From an uncultured Lentisphaeraceae bacterium (GTDB lineage: Bacteria; Verrucomicrobiota; Kiritimatiellia; RFP12; DVOR01): 64,000 nucleotides of DNA. Positions 55,577 through 63,975 of this stretch are shown one piece after another. Made by a program: the position numbers and the translations under genes. The stretch is taken from NCBI GenBank assembly GCA_949289005.1, contig CASEMQ010000001.1:1-64000 (forward strand), given 5' to 3'. Every line of letters starts with the position of its first letter. Within the stretch, counting starts at the first letter, position 1. The notes below the pieces were generated by a model. It was not told the DNA's origin, did no database searches, and saw nothing but the letters and a program-made list of their open reading frames with translations.

Positions 55577-57640
55577 ATGGGTGCAGGTGCGACACAAACG
55601 GCGCGGTCAAACGCCGATGACGATTGCAAAAAGATGCGGGGCAACGCGTCCCGCGCATGGGAGGCTTCGCCTTTGCCGTTCGCGGAAGACGATTGGCGGC
55701 AGGATGCGAACGACTTGGAGCCGCTCCACATCAACAACCGACGCTACCTGGGAAACAAATACAAGTTGCTGGATGCAATACGGGCGATTGTGCGGGAGCA
55801 TTGCCCAGGGGCGGAATCCTTCGCGGATATTTTCGCGGGGACGGGGGCGGTGGCCTCAGCCTTCACGGATATGCGGCTAACAGTGAACGATTTACTCCAT
55901 TGCAACACGGTTTGCCACGAGGCATGGTTCTCGGGCGAGGCGTGGTCGCGCGACAAGGTGGCGGCACTCGTTCGGCGCTACAACGCCTGGACGCCGACCG
56001 AAGAGAATTACGTGAGCGAAAACTTCGCCGACACCTACTTCTCGCGTTCGGTCTGCCGCAAAATCGGGGCCATCCGCGAGGACATCGAGGTGCGCTTCGC
56101 AACCGGCGAGATCAACCGACGCGAGCGCGCGTTGCTTGTCGCCTCGTTGCTCTACGCGATGGATCGCATCGCGAACACGTGCGGGCACTATGATGCCTTC
56201 CGAAAAACGGCCGATTTCCGGGGCGAGTTGCGCCTGCGTCTGCCTAACCCGCCGCCCGTGCGGCCGGACAACACAATCGTCTCGGAAGATGCCAACACAC
56301 TGGCCAAGCGATTGGTGGCGGACATCGTTTTCATGGACCCACCCTACAATTCGCGACAATACTCCGATGCCTACCACGTCTTGGAAAATATCGCGCGATG
56401 GGAGAAACCCCCGGTAGAGGGCGTGGCGCGCAAGATGGATCGCTCGGCGCTGAAAAGCGATTACTGCACAGGCAAGGCGCCCCAAGCCTTCGCCGAGCTG
56501 GTGCGATCGCTCCGGGCGAAATACCTGATCCTGACCTACAACAACATGGGCGAAAAGGGAAACGTTCGCTCGAACGCGAAGTTGAGCGACGAAGCCATCC
56601 TCGCCGCGCTGCGCCAAAAAGGCGACGTGCAAATCTTCAACATCGCCCACAAAGCCTTCTCCGCCGGCAAATCCTCGCATGCCGACAACGCCGAGCGCAT
56701 CTTCCTCTGCACCTGTCATCACGAGCCTCTTGTGGCCTCGCCGCTGAACTACACCGGCGGAAAGTTCCGCATCCTGCCGCAACTGTCGCCGCATTTCCCC
56801 ACGCGGTGCCGCACATTCGTGGATCTCTTTTGCGGCGGCTTCAACGTGGGGGCAAACATGGTAGCCGAACGCGTGATTGGCCGCGATGCCTGTGTGCCGT
56901 TGATTGACCTCCTGAAAACCCTGCAAACCACGCCCGAGGAAAACTTTGTGCAAATGTTGCGCGAACTGTTGGCGTGGTTCGGCTTTTCCGACAGCGCGAC
57001 GAGGGGTTACGCGGCCTATGGGTGCGATTCGAACACGGGGCTTGGCACGTTCAACCAAACGCCCTATTCACGCTTGCGCACCCACTATGCCACGTTGCAA
57101 GAGGGAACGCCGGACAAGGCAATCGCGCTCTACGCGCTCATCGTCCATGCCTTCAACAACCAAATCCGCTTCAACGCGCAGGGCGCTTTCAACCTGCCGG
57201 TCGGCAAACGCGACTTCAACGCGTGCATGGAGCGCAAATTGCGTGCGTTCATCCGCCGCTTGCACGAACGCGCCTTCACGTTCGAGGCCGGCGACTTCCG
57301 AGGCTTCGACCTATCGCCCCTGGGCATCGGCGACTTCGTCTACGCCGACCCGCCCTACCTGGTGACCACGGCTTCGTACAACGAAAACGGAGGGTGGACA
57401 ACACGCGACGAGACCGATCTCCTGGCGTTGCTGGAGCGGTTGCATGCGCAAGGATGCCGCTTCGCGCTCTCCAACGTGACCGAGGCCAACAACCGGCGCA
57501 ACGATTTGCTTTGCGACTGGCTGACGCGCCATGCCGACACGTTGCGCGTGGTGGAAATCGCACGCGACTACTCCAACGCCAACTACCGCCGCAAAGCCGC
57601 CAACGACGCGCGCGAAGTGCTCATCCTAAACAAGGTTTGA
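55577..57640 (+). CDS. Fused double adenine-N6 DNA methyltransferase (type IIS modification)
   Basis: A 687-residue fusion of two D12-class adenine methyltransferases. The N-terminal unit has RRYLGNKYKLLDAI, SAM motif ADIFAGTGAVASAF and catalytic DPPYNSRQYSDAYH (about residue 253). The C-terminal unit has YTGGKFRILPQL, FVDLFCGGFNVGAN and catalytic YADPPYLVTTASY (about residue 590). Two fused units, one per strand, are the arrangement of FokI-type type IIS systems, where the site is asymmetric. The ATG at 55577 follows the -10 directly; an ATG at 55634 is an alternative. The endonuclease gene follows after 11 bases. Confidence 0.9.
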   Translation: MGAGATQTARSNADDDCKKMRGNASRAWEASPLPFAEDDWRQDANDLEPLHINNRRYLGNKYKLLDAIRAIVREHCPGAESFADIFAGTGAVASAFTDMRLTVNDLLHCNTVCHEAWFSGEAWSRDKVAALVRRYNAWTPTEENYVSENFADTYFSRSVCRKIGAIREDIEVRFATGEINRRERALLVASLLYAMDRIANTCGHYDAFRKTADFRGELRLRLPNPPPVRPDNTIVSEDANTLAKRLVADIVFMDPPYNSRQYSDAYHVLENIARWEKPPVEGVARKMDRSALKSDYCTGKAPQAFAELVRSLRAKYLILTYNNMGEKGNVRSNAKLSDEAILAALRQKGDVQIFNIAHKAFSAGKSSHADNAERIFLCTCHHEPLVASPLNYTGGKFRILPQLSPHFPTRCRTFVDLFCGGFNVGANMVAERVIGRDACVPLIDLLKTLQTTPEENFVQMLRELLAWFGFSDSATRGYAAYGCDSNTGLGTFNQTPYSRLRTHYATLQEGTPDKAIALYALIVHAFNNQIRFNAQGAFNLPVGKRDFNACMERKLRAFIRRLHERAFTFEAGDFRGFDLSPLGIGDFVYADPPYLVTTASYNENGGWTTRDETDLLALLERLHAQGCRFALSNVTEANNRRNDLLCDWLTRHADTLRVVEIARDYSNANYRRKAANDAREVLILNKV

Positions 57641-57651
57641 TTGAGAAAGCC

Positions 57652-59604
57652 ATGGCCTCATATAAAAGTTTTTGTTGGAACATGGGGACGACCAGCCTGC
57701 GGTGGAAGGAAATGGCCTGCGCCATCGAACGGCAACTCTTGCTCTTGAATGCCTTCTGGTCCATGCCGGAAAACCAGGGCAGGGAATGGCAGGCCAACCC
57801 CGCGTTGCAGGAACATTTTTACGGTTACCTGAAGGCGCACGGCTTCCTATCCGGAAACGCAGGAAATCCTGCGAAAGATGCTCGTCAGAAGACATCCGGG
57901 CTTTGCGAACTCGGTTTGATCGATGACAACCGCCGCCTGACGCCCGCCGGCGAGACGCTCCTGAAGGTCGCACAAAGTGGGGACTTCGCGTCGGACGGCA
58001 ACCTGCTGGATCTCTCGCGCGACGCGTGGATTTACTTCCTGCAACTGCTCAAATGCTCAAAGCGCAAAAGCAAAGACTGGTGCGTCCGCCCCTACGTGCT
58101 GTTGTTGCACGTGCTCAACACCGTGGGAGAAGTTTCGTGGGATGTGTTCGCGCGCCTCCTCCCGCTTTGCGTAAACCGCGAAATCACCGCGCGCATCGTC
58201 GCCCGGCTAACCTCCGGGCAAGCGATTGACGTGGCGGAAACGGTCGATGCCATCCTTGCGGATCTGGAAGGATTGCGCGAGGCACGCGAGACATTCGTCA
58301 ATGCGCGCACAATCGACACGCATACCATCTTGCAAGCGGGACTCAATCGTGATGGATCCACATACGATGCGTCTTATCTCGCCGTCTATGAAACGTTATG
58401 GGCGCTCGTTCATGCCCGGGCGAACGACACGCAAGCGATCAAAAGCTTTGACCGCGCTCTCGGCCACTGCAGATTAAAGAACTATTGGCGCGAGTACTTC
58501 TTCGCGGATGGCAAACGGTTGCGACGCGAACGTCCAATCTTCGGAGCACAGGACGAGCGCGTTTTTCGCAATGCCTTTTTCACGCTCTTGCACCGCTTCA
58601 AGGCCTTCGCGTTGTTGGACGATTATGCCGACCTCAACCGCCGCTATTTCGGGTTGAGCGACACGGTGCGGTTCAGCGAGGGAAAGGTGCGCCTGACGCC
58701 GCTTGCGGCCTCCTTCGCCAATGCCATCGCCCCATGGTTGGAAACACATGCCTGGAGCGCCTGCGCCGCATTGCCCCAGACTTGTCCTCTCGAAACCATC
58801 CTGAAAGGCCAATCGATTCCCGGCCAAGACACACTCTTTCGCGCCGCGACGGGGCGTACCCGCGAGGCCATCGAAGCGGAGGGCGGTCTGGAAGCCGTCC
58901 TCCGAAAAACACGCGCCGAAGCCTTCATCGCGCGCATCGACCGTTCCTTCCCACGCGAAGCGGTGATTGAACTCCTGGCCCTGCTCGAAAACCGAGCGAA
59001 CGACGCGGAAGTGCGTCGACGCGTCTCAAAGGAAGCCGATGTGCCGACAATCTTCGAATATCTCTTGGCCATCGCCTGGTATTACGTAAGCGAACGCCGG
59101 GGCGACATCCTGGATTATGTGGGCGTTTCGCTCGATGCGGACTTCCTGCCAAAAACGCATGCCGGCGGAGGGCGGGCGGACATCGTCTGGCAATATGCCG
59201 CGCTTCCGCCCCACTACCCCGCTCACACGCTCTTGCTCGAGGGCACGCTCGCCGAGCGTGACACCCAACGGCGCATGGAAATGGAGCCGGTCTCCCGCCA
59301 TCTTGGCGACTATCTGCTGACCCACCCGGGCGCCACCGCTTATGCACTCTTTGTCGCGACGACGCTTCACCCAAACGTCGTCTCCGATTTCCGCAGCCGA
59401 AAAGATTATCAATACTACAACGCGGATGGGACGCAAAGCATCGTGGGCATGAAAATCATCCCGCTCGACACCGCCATGCTCCGCGCCATCCTCGAGCGCC
59501 ATCTCCCCTACACCACGCTCCATCCGCTCTTCGACGCCCACTTCCATGCCCCGGATGCACCGCCCGCGTGGCTTGCCGCACTCCGCGCCAAACTCTCAGA
59601 CTAA
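57652..59604 (+). CDS. AlwI-family type IIS restriction endonuclease
   Basis: A 650-residue protein. The N-terminal WNMGTTSLRWKE and the C-terminal nuclease signature (GGGRADIVW near residue 507, then LLLEGTLAERD near 530, then RRMEMEPVSRHLGDYL) match the AlwI/MlyI type IIS family, with a PD-(D/E)xK-like core. The middle contains winged-helix-like DNA recognition segments. It should cut at a fixed distance from an asymmetric site; the site cannot be read from sequence. It appears less GC-rich than housekeeping neighbours, as expected for a transferred restriction unit. No controller gene is seen. Confidence 0.85.
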   Translation: MASYKSFCWNMGTTSLRWKEMACAIERQLLLLNAFWSMPENQGREWQANPALQEHFYGYLKAHGFLSGNAGNPAKDARQKTSGLCELGLIDDNRRLTPAGETLLKVAQSGDFASDGNLLDLSRDAWIYFLQLLKCSKRKSKDWCVRPYVLLLHVLNTVGEVSWDVFARLLPLCVNREITARIVARLTSGQAIDVAETVDAILADLEGLREARETFVNARTIDTHTILQAGLNRDGSTYDASYLAVYETLWALVHARANDTQAIKSFDRALGHCRLKNYWREYFFADGKRLRRERPIFGAQDERVFRNAFFTLLHRFKAFALLDDYADLNRRYFGLSDTVRFSEGKVRLTPLAASFANAIAPWLETHAWSACAALPQTCPLETILKGQSIPGQDTLFRAATGRTREAIEAEGGLEAVLRKTRAEAFIARIDRSFPREAVIELLALLENRANDAEVRRRVSKEADVPTIFEYLLAIAWYYVSERRGDILDYVGVSLDADFLPKTHAGGGRADIVWQYAALPPHYPAHTLLLEGTLAERDTQRRMEMEPVSRHLGDYLLTHPGATAYALFVATTLHPNVVSDFRSRKDYQYYNADGTQSIVGMKIIPLDTAMLRAILERHLPYTTLHPLFDAHFHAPDAPPAWLAALRAKLSD

Positions 59605-59750
59605 GCCGTTGTCCCCATCCCGGTTTCCAAAACAACGGCAATCCCGCCGACGGCAACCCACCGATGGTCTGTCGACAATCCCCCCCACACGCGACTCAAA
59701 AAGATGATTTGATTTCCAAGGGACGTTTGGCACGTCTTCCAAAAGGGGCG

Positions 59751-60169
59751 TTATCAACGAGGTTGTTGATAAGTCGCGCGGCGGGACACGGGGGGAGATA
59801 CGGCGTGTCTCGGTGCGAGGTACGGCGCATCCCGGGAAATGACCCCTTGTATAGATTGAAAGGACGCTTCCGGGGGCAATCGTGGGCAGGCGGTTTTCAA
59901 CAGGTTTTCAACAAGTCGCCATTGAAAACCGGGGGTGATGGCGGGTGGGCGAAGGGGACGCGGGGACAATTATCAACGCTTTCGACAGGATTATCAACAC
60001 AGGTTGATAAATCCATCGCCGGATCGGGGCACGCGGTGGCCGGCATGTGGGGTTTTCAACAGCCTTATCAACGGTTGTCGATAATGTCGTCTTGCTTTTA
60101 ACAAGGTTATCGACGGAGTGTCGATAACCTTGTCGAGAGCGGAGAGGGGTTATAAACAACCGTTGATAA
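59751..60169. other. Cluster of DnaA-box-like 9-mers downstream of dnaN
   Basis: At least twelve 9-mers of the types TTATCAACn, TTATCGACn and TTTTCAACA occur on both strands, for example at 59751, 59764, 59894, 59905, 59970, 59991, 60002, 60053, 60065, 60076, 60107, 60119 and 60161. They differ from the E. coli consensus TTATCCACA mainly at position 6. Their density suggests an origin or a DnaA-titrating site. The enclosing gene-free stretch 59605-60271 otherwise holds only the dispersed repeat and a terminator. Confidence 0.65.
59804..59862 (+). repeat. Dispersed intergenic repeat, copy B
   Basis: Nearly identical to 11345-11404 over about 60 bases (seven or so differences), sharing TACGGCGCATCCCGGGAAAT and GTATAGATTGAAA. 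The left arm of the copy-A hairpin is not conserved here. Confidence 0.8.
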
Positions 60170-60209
60170 GGCTGTCGAAAGTTTGGGTGCGGGGCGGGGG
60201 ATGGGGGAC

Positions 60210-60246
60210 AAAAAAGGCGCCCGGGGGTGCTCCGGGCGCCTTTTTT
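60210..60246. terminator. Bidirectional intrinsic terminator after dnaN
   Basis: Nine-base-pair stem GGCGCCCGG (60216-60224) with CCGGGCGCC (60232-60240), flanked by six A on the left and six T on the right. The A-run gives the U-tract for leftward dnaN transcription; the T-run would serve rightward transcripts from the restriction operon. Confidence 0.85.
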
Positions 60247-60271
60247 GGGGTTCCTTGCGTTGCCTGGGTGC

Positions 60272-61387
60272 TTAGACGGTGGCCAGGCGCATGGGCATGA
60301 TGACGTAGAGGAAGGGAATGCCGTTGCATTTGATGACGGAGGGCGCGTGGCCTTCGGTGAGCTCGAAGGTGACTTCGTCGGCGTCAAGATTGCGGAGGCA
60401 GTCGAGGAGGAAGTCGGGGTTGTAGGCGGCGCTGATGGGGCGCCCGGCGTATTTGATGGGGAGGACGTCGCTGGCATCGCCGATCTCGGCATTGCTGGAG
60501 CTGAGGGAGAGGGCGCCTTCGGCGAAGGAGAGGCGGACGGAGTTGGCCTTTTCGTTGGACATAATGTCCACGCGCTGGATGGAGGCGATGAGTTCCTCGC
60601 GGTTGACGGAGACGCGTTCGTCGCAGGCGGTGGGGATGACGGCCTGGTATTTGGCGAAGACGCCGTCGATCAGCTTGCTGTAGAGGCGGAAGGTGCCGCA
60701 GTCGAAGACGATTTGGCCTTTTTGGCCGTAGATGCGCATGGGGCCTTCGCCGTTGAGGAGGCGGGCGAGCTCGCCGCGGGCCTTTGCGGGGAGGAGGAGG
60801 TCGCAGGCGCTCTCGGGCGGGAAGTCGAGCTCTTGCTCCACGAGGGCGAGGCGGCGGCCGTCGGTGGCGACCATGGTGAGCTTGCCGTCGGCGAATTGGA
60901 GGAGGACGCCGGTGAGGACGCGGCGGGTCTCGTCCTTGCCCGCGGCGTAGGCGGTCTTGCGGAGCATTTCGCGGAAGACGGCACGGTCGATGGTGAAGCA
61001 GTGGGCCGTCTCGTCGGGCTCTTTGATGGTGGGGAAGGCCTGGGCGTCAAGGCCGATGAGGCGGTATTTCGCGGCGGGGGTGATCACGCGCGCGACGTTG
61101 TCGGCGTCGATGTCAAACTGGATCTCGCCCTCGGGCGCGGTGCGGAGCAGCTCTACCAGGCGGCGGACGGGGAGCGTGGTGCGCCCGGGCTCGTCCACCT
61201 TCACGTCGGCGGCAAGGTTCGCGCAGACGGTCACGTCCAGGTCGGTGGCCGTGAGCGCGAGGATGCCATCCTCGCGCGCCTCGATCAACGCGTTCGCGAC
61301 AATCTGCAGCGAGGGCTTGCCGGGCACCACGCTCTGCACGTTGGACAGCAAATCAAGAAAGCGGCTACGGATGACGGTAAACTTCAT
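60272..61387 (-). CDS. dnaN: DNA polymerase III beta sliding clamp
   Basis: A 371-residue processivity clamp of normal length with three clamp domains. It starts MKFTVIRSRFLDLLSNVQSV, contains ATDLDVTVCANL, TDGRRLALVEQEL and LLPAKARGELARLL, and ends in the canonical PFLYVIMPMRL tail. The ATG at 61387 has GAGGAG upstream. It lies downstream of dnaA on the same strand but separated by about 950 bases, with its own extended -10 promoter. Confidence 0.98.
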   Translation of the reverse strand: MKFTVIRSRFLDLLSNVQSVVPGKPSLQIVANALIEAREDGILALTATDLDVTVCANLAADVKVDEPGRTTLPVRRLVELLRTAPEGEIQFDIDADNVARVITPAAKYRLIGLDAQAFPTIKEPDETAHCFTIDRAVFREMLRKTAYAAGKDETRRVLTGVLLQFADGKLTMVATDGRRLALVEQELDFPPESACDLLLPAKARGELARLLNGEGPMRIYGQKGQIVFDCGTFRLYSKLIDGVFAKYQAVIPTACDERVSVNREELIASIQRVDIMSNEKANSVRLSFAEGALSLSSSNAEIGDASDVLPIKYAGRPISAAYNPDFLLDCLRNLDADEVTFELTEGHAPSVIKCNGIPFLYVIMPMRLATV

Positions 61388-61409
61388 TGCAAACTCCTCA
61401 TGTGCCCAC

Positions 61410-61418
61410 ATTGTAACA
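61410..61418 (-). promoter_or_regulatory. Extended -10 promoter of dnaN
   Basis: The minus strand reads TGTTACAAT, an extended -10 (TGT plus TACAAT), about 22 bases before the dnaN ATG. No -35 is evident. Confidence 0.5.
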
Positions 61419-61643
61419 AACTTTCCCCCACCCCGCCGAGCAAAATCCCGCACGGCTTTTTCTTTGACAAGATAAGAAAAGAATGAAATGTCGATGATGT
61501 AGAATTGTCGAAAGTGTGGAAAACGTGCGGCTTGGTTTGATGCTTCAAGGGCTTAGGGCGATTTTTCCTGTCAATGGCCTGTCGATGGATTGTTCATAGA
61601 GCGGCGGGATTTTGGGGCGGCGGCCTGTGGGCGGGTGGCGGCC

Positions 61644-61940
61644 TGTTGAAAAGTGGCGGGTTATGGACAGGTCGTTGGTGGCTTTCAACAACTTTTTCAA
61701 CAGGGTCCGAGTGCGGCGGGGGTTGTTGAAAACCGGCTGGCGAAAAAGTCCGGGGCAGTGGTCGAAAGATGTTGAAAAGTGGGTTATGTTCGCGCACAAT
61801 TCATTTCGGGTCTTATCGTTATTTTTACGCAACGGCTTGGCGCGCGGTGCATAACTGTTTGTCGTCTCGGTGGTTTTCTTGATGGTTCGCGGGGGTGTCG
61901 CGCATGGGTTGTAATCACGTTTTCAACAGGGTTATCAACA
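61644..61940. other. DnaA-box-like cluster between dnaN and dnaA
   Basis: Seven 9-mers of the same kinds: TGTTGAAAA at 61644, 61724 and 61770, TTTTCAACA at 61694 and 61920, TTATCAACA at 61932, and weaker relatives. They lie in the 725-base gene-free stretch 61388-62112, which I find otherwise empty apart from the dnaN promoter and a terminator at its right end. Confidence 0.5.
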
Positions 61941-62028
61941 GGTTGTTGGCAAGGTCGTGTTTGGGGCGCCCCACCCCACCCCGGCGGCGGGTGACGGCGC
62001 GGGGACAAGGCGGGGCAAGGCCACGGGC

Positions 62029-62062
62029 AAAAAAAAAGGCGCACGCCGCGTGAGGGTGCGCC
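62029..62062 (-). terminator. Intrinsic terminator after the 50-residue membrane protein gene
   Basis: The stem GGCGCAC (62038-62044) pairs with GTGCGCC (62056-62062). On the minus strand it is followed by nine T. It ends the leftward transcript of dnaA and the small gene. Confidence 0.75.
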
Positions 62063-62086
62063 CGGGTTGCCCGCGTGGGATTGCGG
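62039..62086 (+). repeat. Direct repeat flanking small membrane gene, left copy
   Basis: About 48 bases (GCGCACGCCGCGTGAGGGTG onward to GTGGGATTGCGG) repeated at 62279-62328 with a few changes and two extra bases. The left copy carries the T-run terminator; the right does not. Confidence 0.8.
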
Positions 62087-62112
62087 TTTTTGTTTGGGGT
62101 GTTTGTGTTGCG

Positions 62113-62265
62113 TCAGAAGAAGATGGTTCTGATCAATCCTTCGATGATAAGGATGACAAGTATGAGGAAGAGGATGGTCGTGATGGTCGCGCCAATCATG
62201 ATGCGCTTGTCAGGTTTCTTCGGTTGGTCGTCCACGGTTTGATGTTCCTTCCCGGTCTTGTCCAT
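62113..62265 (-). CDS. 50-residue single-pass membrane protein downstream of dnaA
   Basis: A small gene of 50 residues starting MDKTGKEHQTVDDQPKKPDK and ending with one hydrophobic helix (IGATITTILFLILVILIIEG) then LIRTIFF. A GAGGAAG site stands four bases before the ATG, a codon pattern free of stops and a plausible N-in or N-out single-pass topology support a real gene. It lies about 70 bases after dnaA, and is enclosed by two direct repeats. Function unknown. Confidence 0.7.
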   Translation of the reverse strand: MDKTGKEHQTVDDQPKKPDKRIMIGATITTILFLILVILIIEGLIRTIFF

Positions 62266-62278
62266 GACGCTTCCTCGG

Positions 62279-62328
62279 GCGCATGCCGCGTGGGGGTGCG
62301 CCCGGGTCGTCGCCCGCGTGGGATTGCG
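62279..62328 (+). repeat. Direct repeat flanking small membrane gene, right copy
   Basis: Matches 62039-62086. It begins eight bases after the dnaA stop (reading leftward the order is dnaA stop, repeat, small gene, repeat). Can fold into a GGGCGCA/TGCGCCC hairpin, but there is no T-run. Confidence 0.8.
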
Positions 62329-62336
62329 GGGTCCGT

Positions 62337-63737
62337 TCAGTTGAGGTCGCCGATGGTGCGCCCAAGGCGCTCGACGATGGCTTTGAGGGCGAGGGAGGTT
62401 TCCGGGTCGCCGTCTTTGTAGAGGGTTTGTACGGTGGCGGAGGAGTAGAGGACGGTGGCGTGGTTACGCTTGAAGGCGCGCCCGATGTCGGTGGTGGAGG
62501 CCGTGGTGAGCTTGCGGCAGAGGAAGACGGCCAGCTGACGGGGCGCGGCAATCTTCTTCTCGCGACTCTTGCCGACGAGCTCGTCGAGGTTGATGTTGAA
62601 TTGGTCGCAGACTGCTTGCTGAATGTCGGCGCAGGTGAGGCGGAGCATGGCCTCCTCTTGCTGGATGTAGTTGCGGAGGATGGTCTTTTCCAGGATTTCG
62701 ACGGTGACGGCGCTCTCGGCGTTGCCAGGGAACATGCGCGCGTAGTTGATGGTGGTGGCAAGGGCACCCTCGAGCGCACGGACGCTGCTGCTGACGCGCT
62801 GCGCGATGAACTCAATCACGGGTTTGCTGAGGGTGACATCCGGATAGGCGCGCAACTTCAGCAAGAGGATGTTCAGGCGCGTCTCGTAGGCGGGGATGTC
62901 CACGTCGGCGGTGATGCCGCTCTGGAAGCGGGAGACCAAGCGGTCCACCAAGTCTGGGATCTCGGTGGGGGCACGGTCGCTCGTCATCACAATCTGGTGG
63001 CGGGCGTCCTTGAGCGCGTTGAAGATGTTGAAAAACTCGGTTTGGAGGCCCTGTTTGCCGGCCATGTACTGGATGTCGTCCACCAACAGGATGTCGGGCG
63101 TGCGATACTTCTCGCGGAAGGATTCCTTGATGTTGTCTGAGGATTGGTTGGGGCCGGTGGACCATTGGCGCATGTACTCGTTCATCAGCTGTTCGCTGGT
63201 GGTGTACAGCACGCGCAGATTGGGGTTGACCTCGCGGGCCATGTTGCCGATGGCATGGAGCAGGTGCGTCTTGCCCACGCCCGTGGGGCCATACATAAAG
63301 AGCGGATTGGTGTGGCTGGCCTCGTTGCCGGGGTTTTGCGCCACGTATTTGGCCATCACAAGCGGGAACTGATTGCCGGGCCCCTCCACAAAGTTCGCGA
63401 AGGTCAGGTTCGGCAACAGCCCGCCGTCGTCATCCTCCCCACCCCGCCGAACGCGCGGCGCCTTCGTCTCCTCGGGCGGCGTGGGCTTGATGTAACGCAC
63501 GTGCGAAACCGCCCCCTTGCCAAACTTCGCCAAGGCCGCCGAGACAAACGCCTCGAACGGCTCCAACTGCGCCGCGTCCTTGTCCTCCGGAAGCGCCACC
63601 TCCAACGCATCGTCCTGAAGCGCCAACCCCTCCGTGCCGCCAAAATAACGAAGCACCGTCACCTCGGTCAAAATCGCCTTCAACTCTTCCAAGATCTCAC
63701 GCCATAACGCCGCCGCCTTGGTCTCTTCCTTCGCCAT
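62337..63737 (-). CDS. dnaA: Chromosomal replication initiator DnaA
   Basis: A 466-residue initiator. Residues 1-90 are domain I (helicase-loading/DnaA-DnaA contacts), 90-115 an acidic linker, then the AAA+ core with Walker A YGPTGVGKTHLL (about 147-158) and Walker B ILLVDDIQYM (about 216). The C-terminal DNA-binding domain carries the family signature AFKRNHATVLYSSATV (about residue 425). Start 63737 has GAGAGGA upstream. The promoter overlaps a DnaA-box-like 9-mer. Confidence 0.98.
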   Translation of the reverse strand: MAKEETKAAALWREILEELKAILTEVTVLRYFGGTEGLALQDDALEVALPEDKDAAQLEPFEAFVSAALAKFGKGAVSHVRYIKPTPPEETKAPRVRRGGEDDDGGLLPNLTFANFVEGPGNQFPLVMAKYVAQNPGNEASHTNPLFMYGPTGVGKTHLLHAIGNMAREVNPNLRVLYTTSEQLMNEYMRQWSTGPNQSSDNIKESFREKYRTPDILLVDDIQYMAGKQGLQTEFFNIFNALKDARHQIVMTSDRAPTEIPDLVDRLVSRFQSGITADVDIPAYETRLNILLLKLRAYPDVTLSKPVIEFIAQRVSSSVRALEGALATTINYARMFPGNAESAVTVEILEKTILRNYIQQEEAMLRLTCADIQQAVCDQFNINLDELVGKSREKKIAAPRQLAVFLCRKLTTASTTDIGRAFKRNHATVLYSSATVQTLYKDGDPETSLALKAIVERLGRTIGDLN

Positions 63738-63768
63738 GTCAACAATCCTCTCGAAAACCTTGAAAACC

Positions 63769-63953
63769 TGTTGAAAACCCCACCATTATTACACCTTGCC
63801 GACAACTTTTCAACAACTCTTTTTACACAATCGATTGACGGTTTTTCAACAAGTGAGCCTGTGGCAAAAGCAAGTTCTGGAGCGGGTTTTGGCGGGTTAT
63901 TGACGGGTTATTGACAGGTTGTCGATAAGTGTTGTCGGCAAACTTGTTGATAA
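63769..63953. other. Candidate oriC: DnaA-box-like 9-mers upstream of dnaA
   Basis: TGTTGAAAA at 63769, TTTTCAACA at 63807 and 63843, TGTCGATAA at 63920 and TGTTGATAA at 63945, plus a tandem GGGTTATTGAC pair near 63895-63916. The stretch also has the least GC-rich sequence nearby (63781-63850). Together with dnaA on one side and parS on the other this is a likely origin, competing with the cluster at 59751-60169. Confidence 0.6.
63785..63813 (-). promoter_or_regulatory. dnaA promoter overlapping a DnaA-box-like site
   Basis: On the minus strand a -35 TTGAAA (63808-63813) and an extended -10 TGT-AATAAT (63785-63793) are separated by 17 bases, about 48 bases before the ATG. The -35 lies within the TTTTCAACA 9-mer at 63807-63815, so DnaA binding could repress its own gene. 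Confidence 0.6.
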
Positions 63954-63959
63954 CTTGTG

Positions 63960-63975
63960 TGTTCCACGTGGAACA
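63960..63975. promoter_or_regulatory. parS: parS centromere-like site (ParB binding)
   Basis: TGTTCCACGTGGAACA is a perfect 16-bp palindrome matching the bacterial parS consensus (TGTTnCACGTGnAACA). It is expected close to the origin. No parA or parB gene is in the window; they may lie beyond the right edge or elsewhere. Confidence 0.85.

Noticed and set aside
59605-60271. Additional small genes in the dnaN-proximal gap
   Set aside because: Possible short frames cover the box cluster and repeat, lack ribosome sites and translate to low-complexity sequence.
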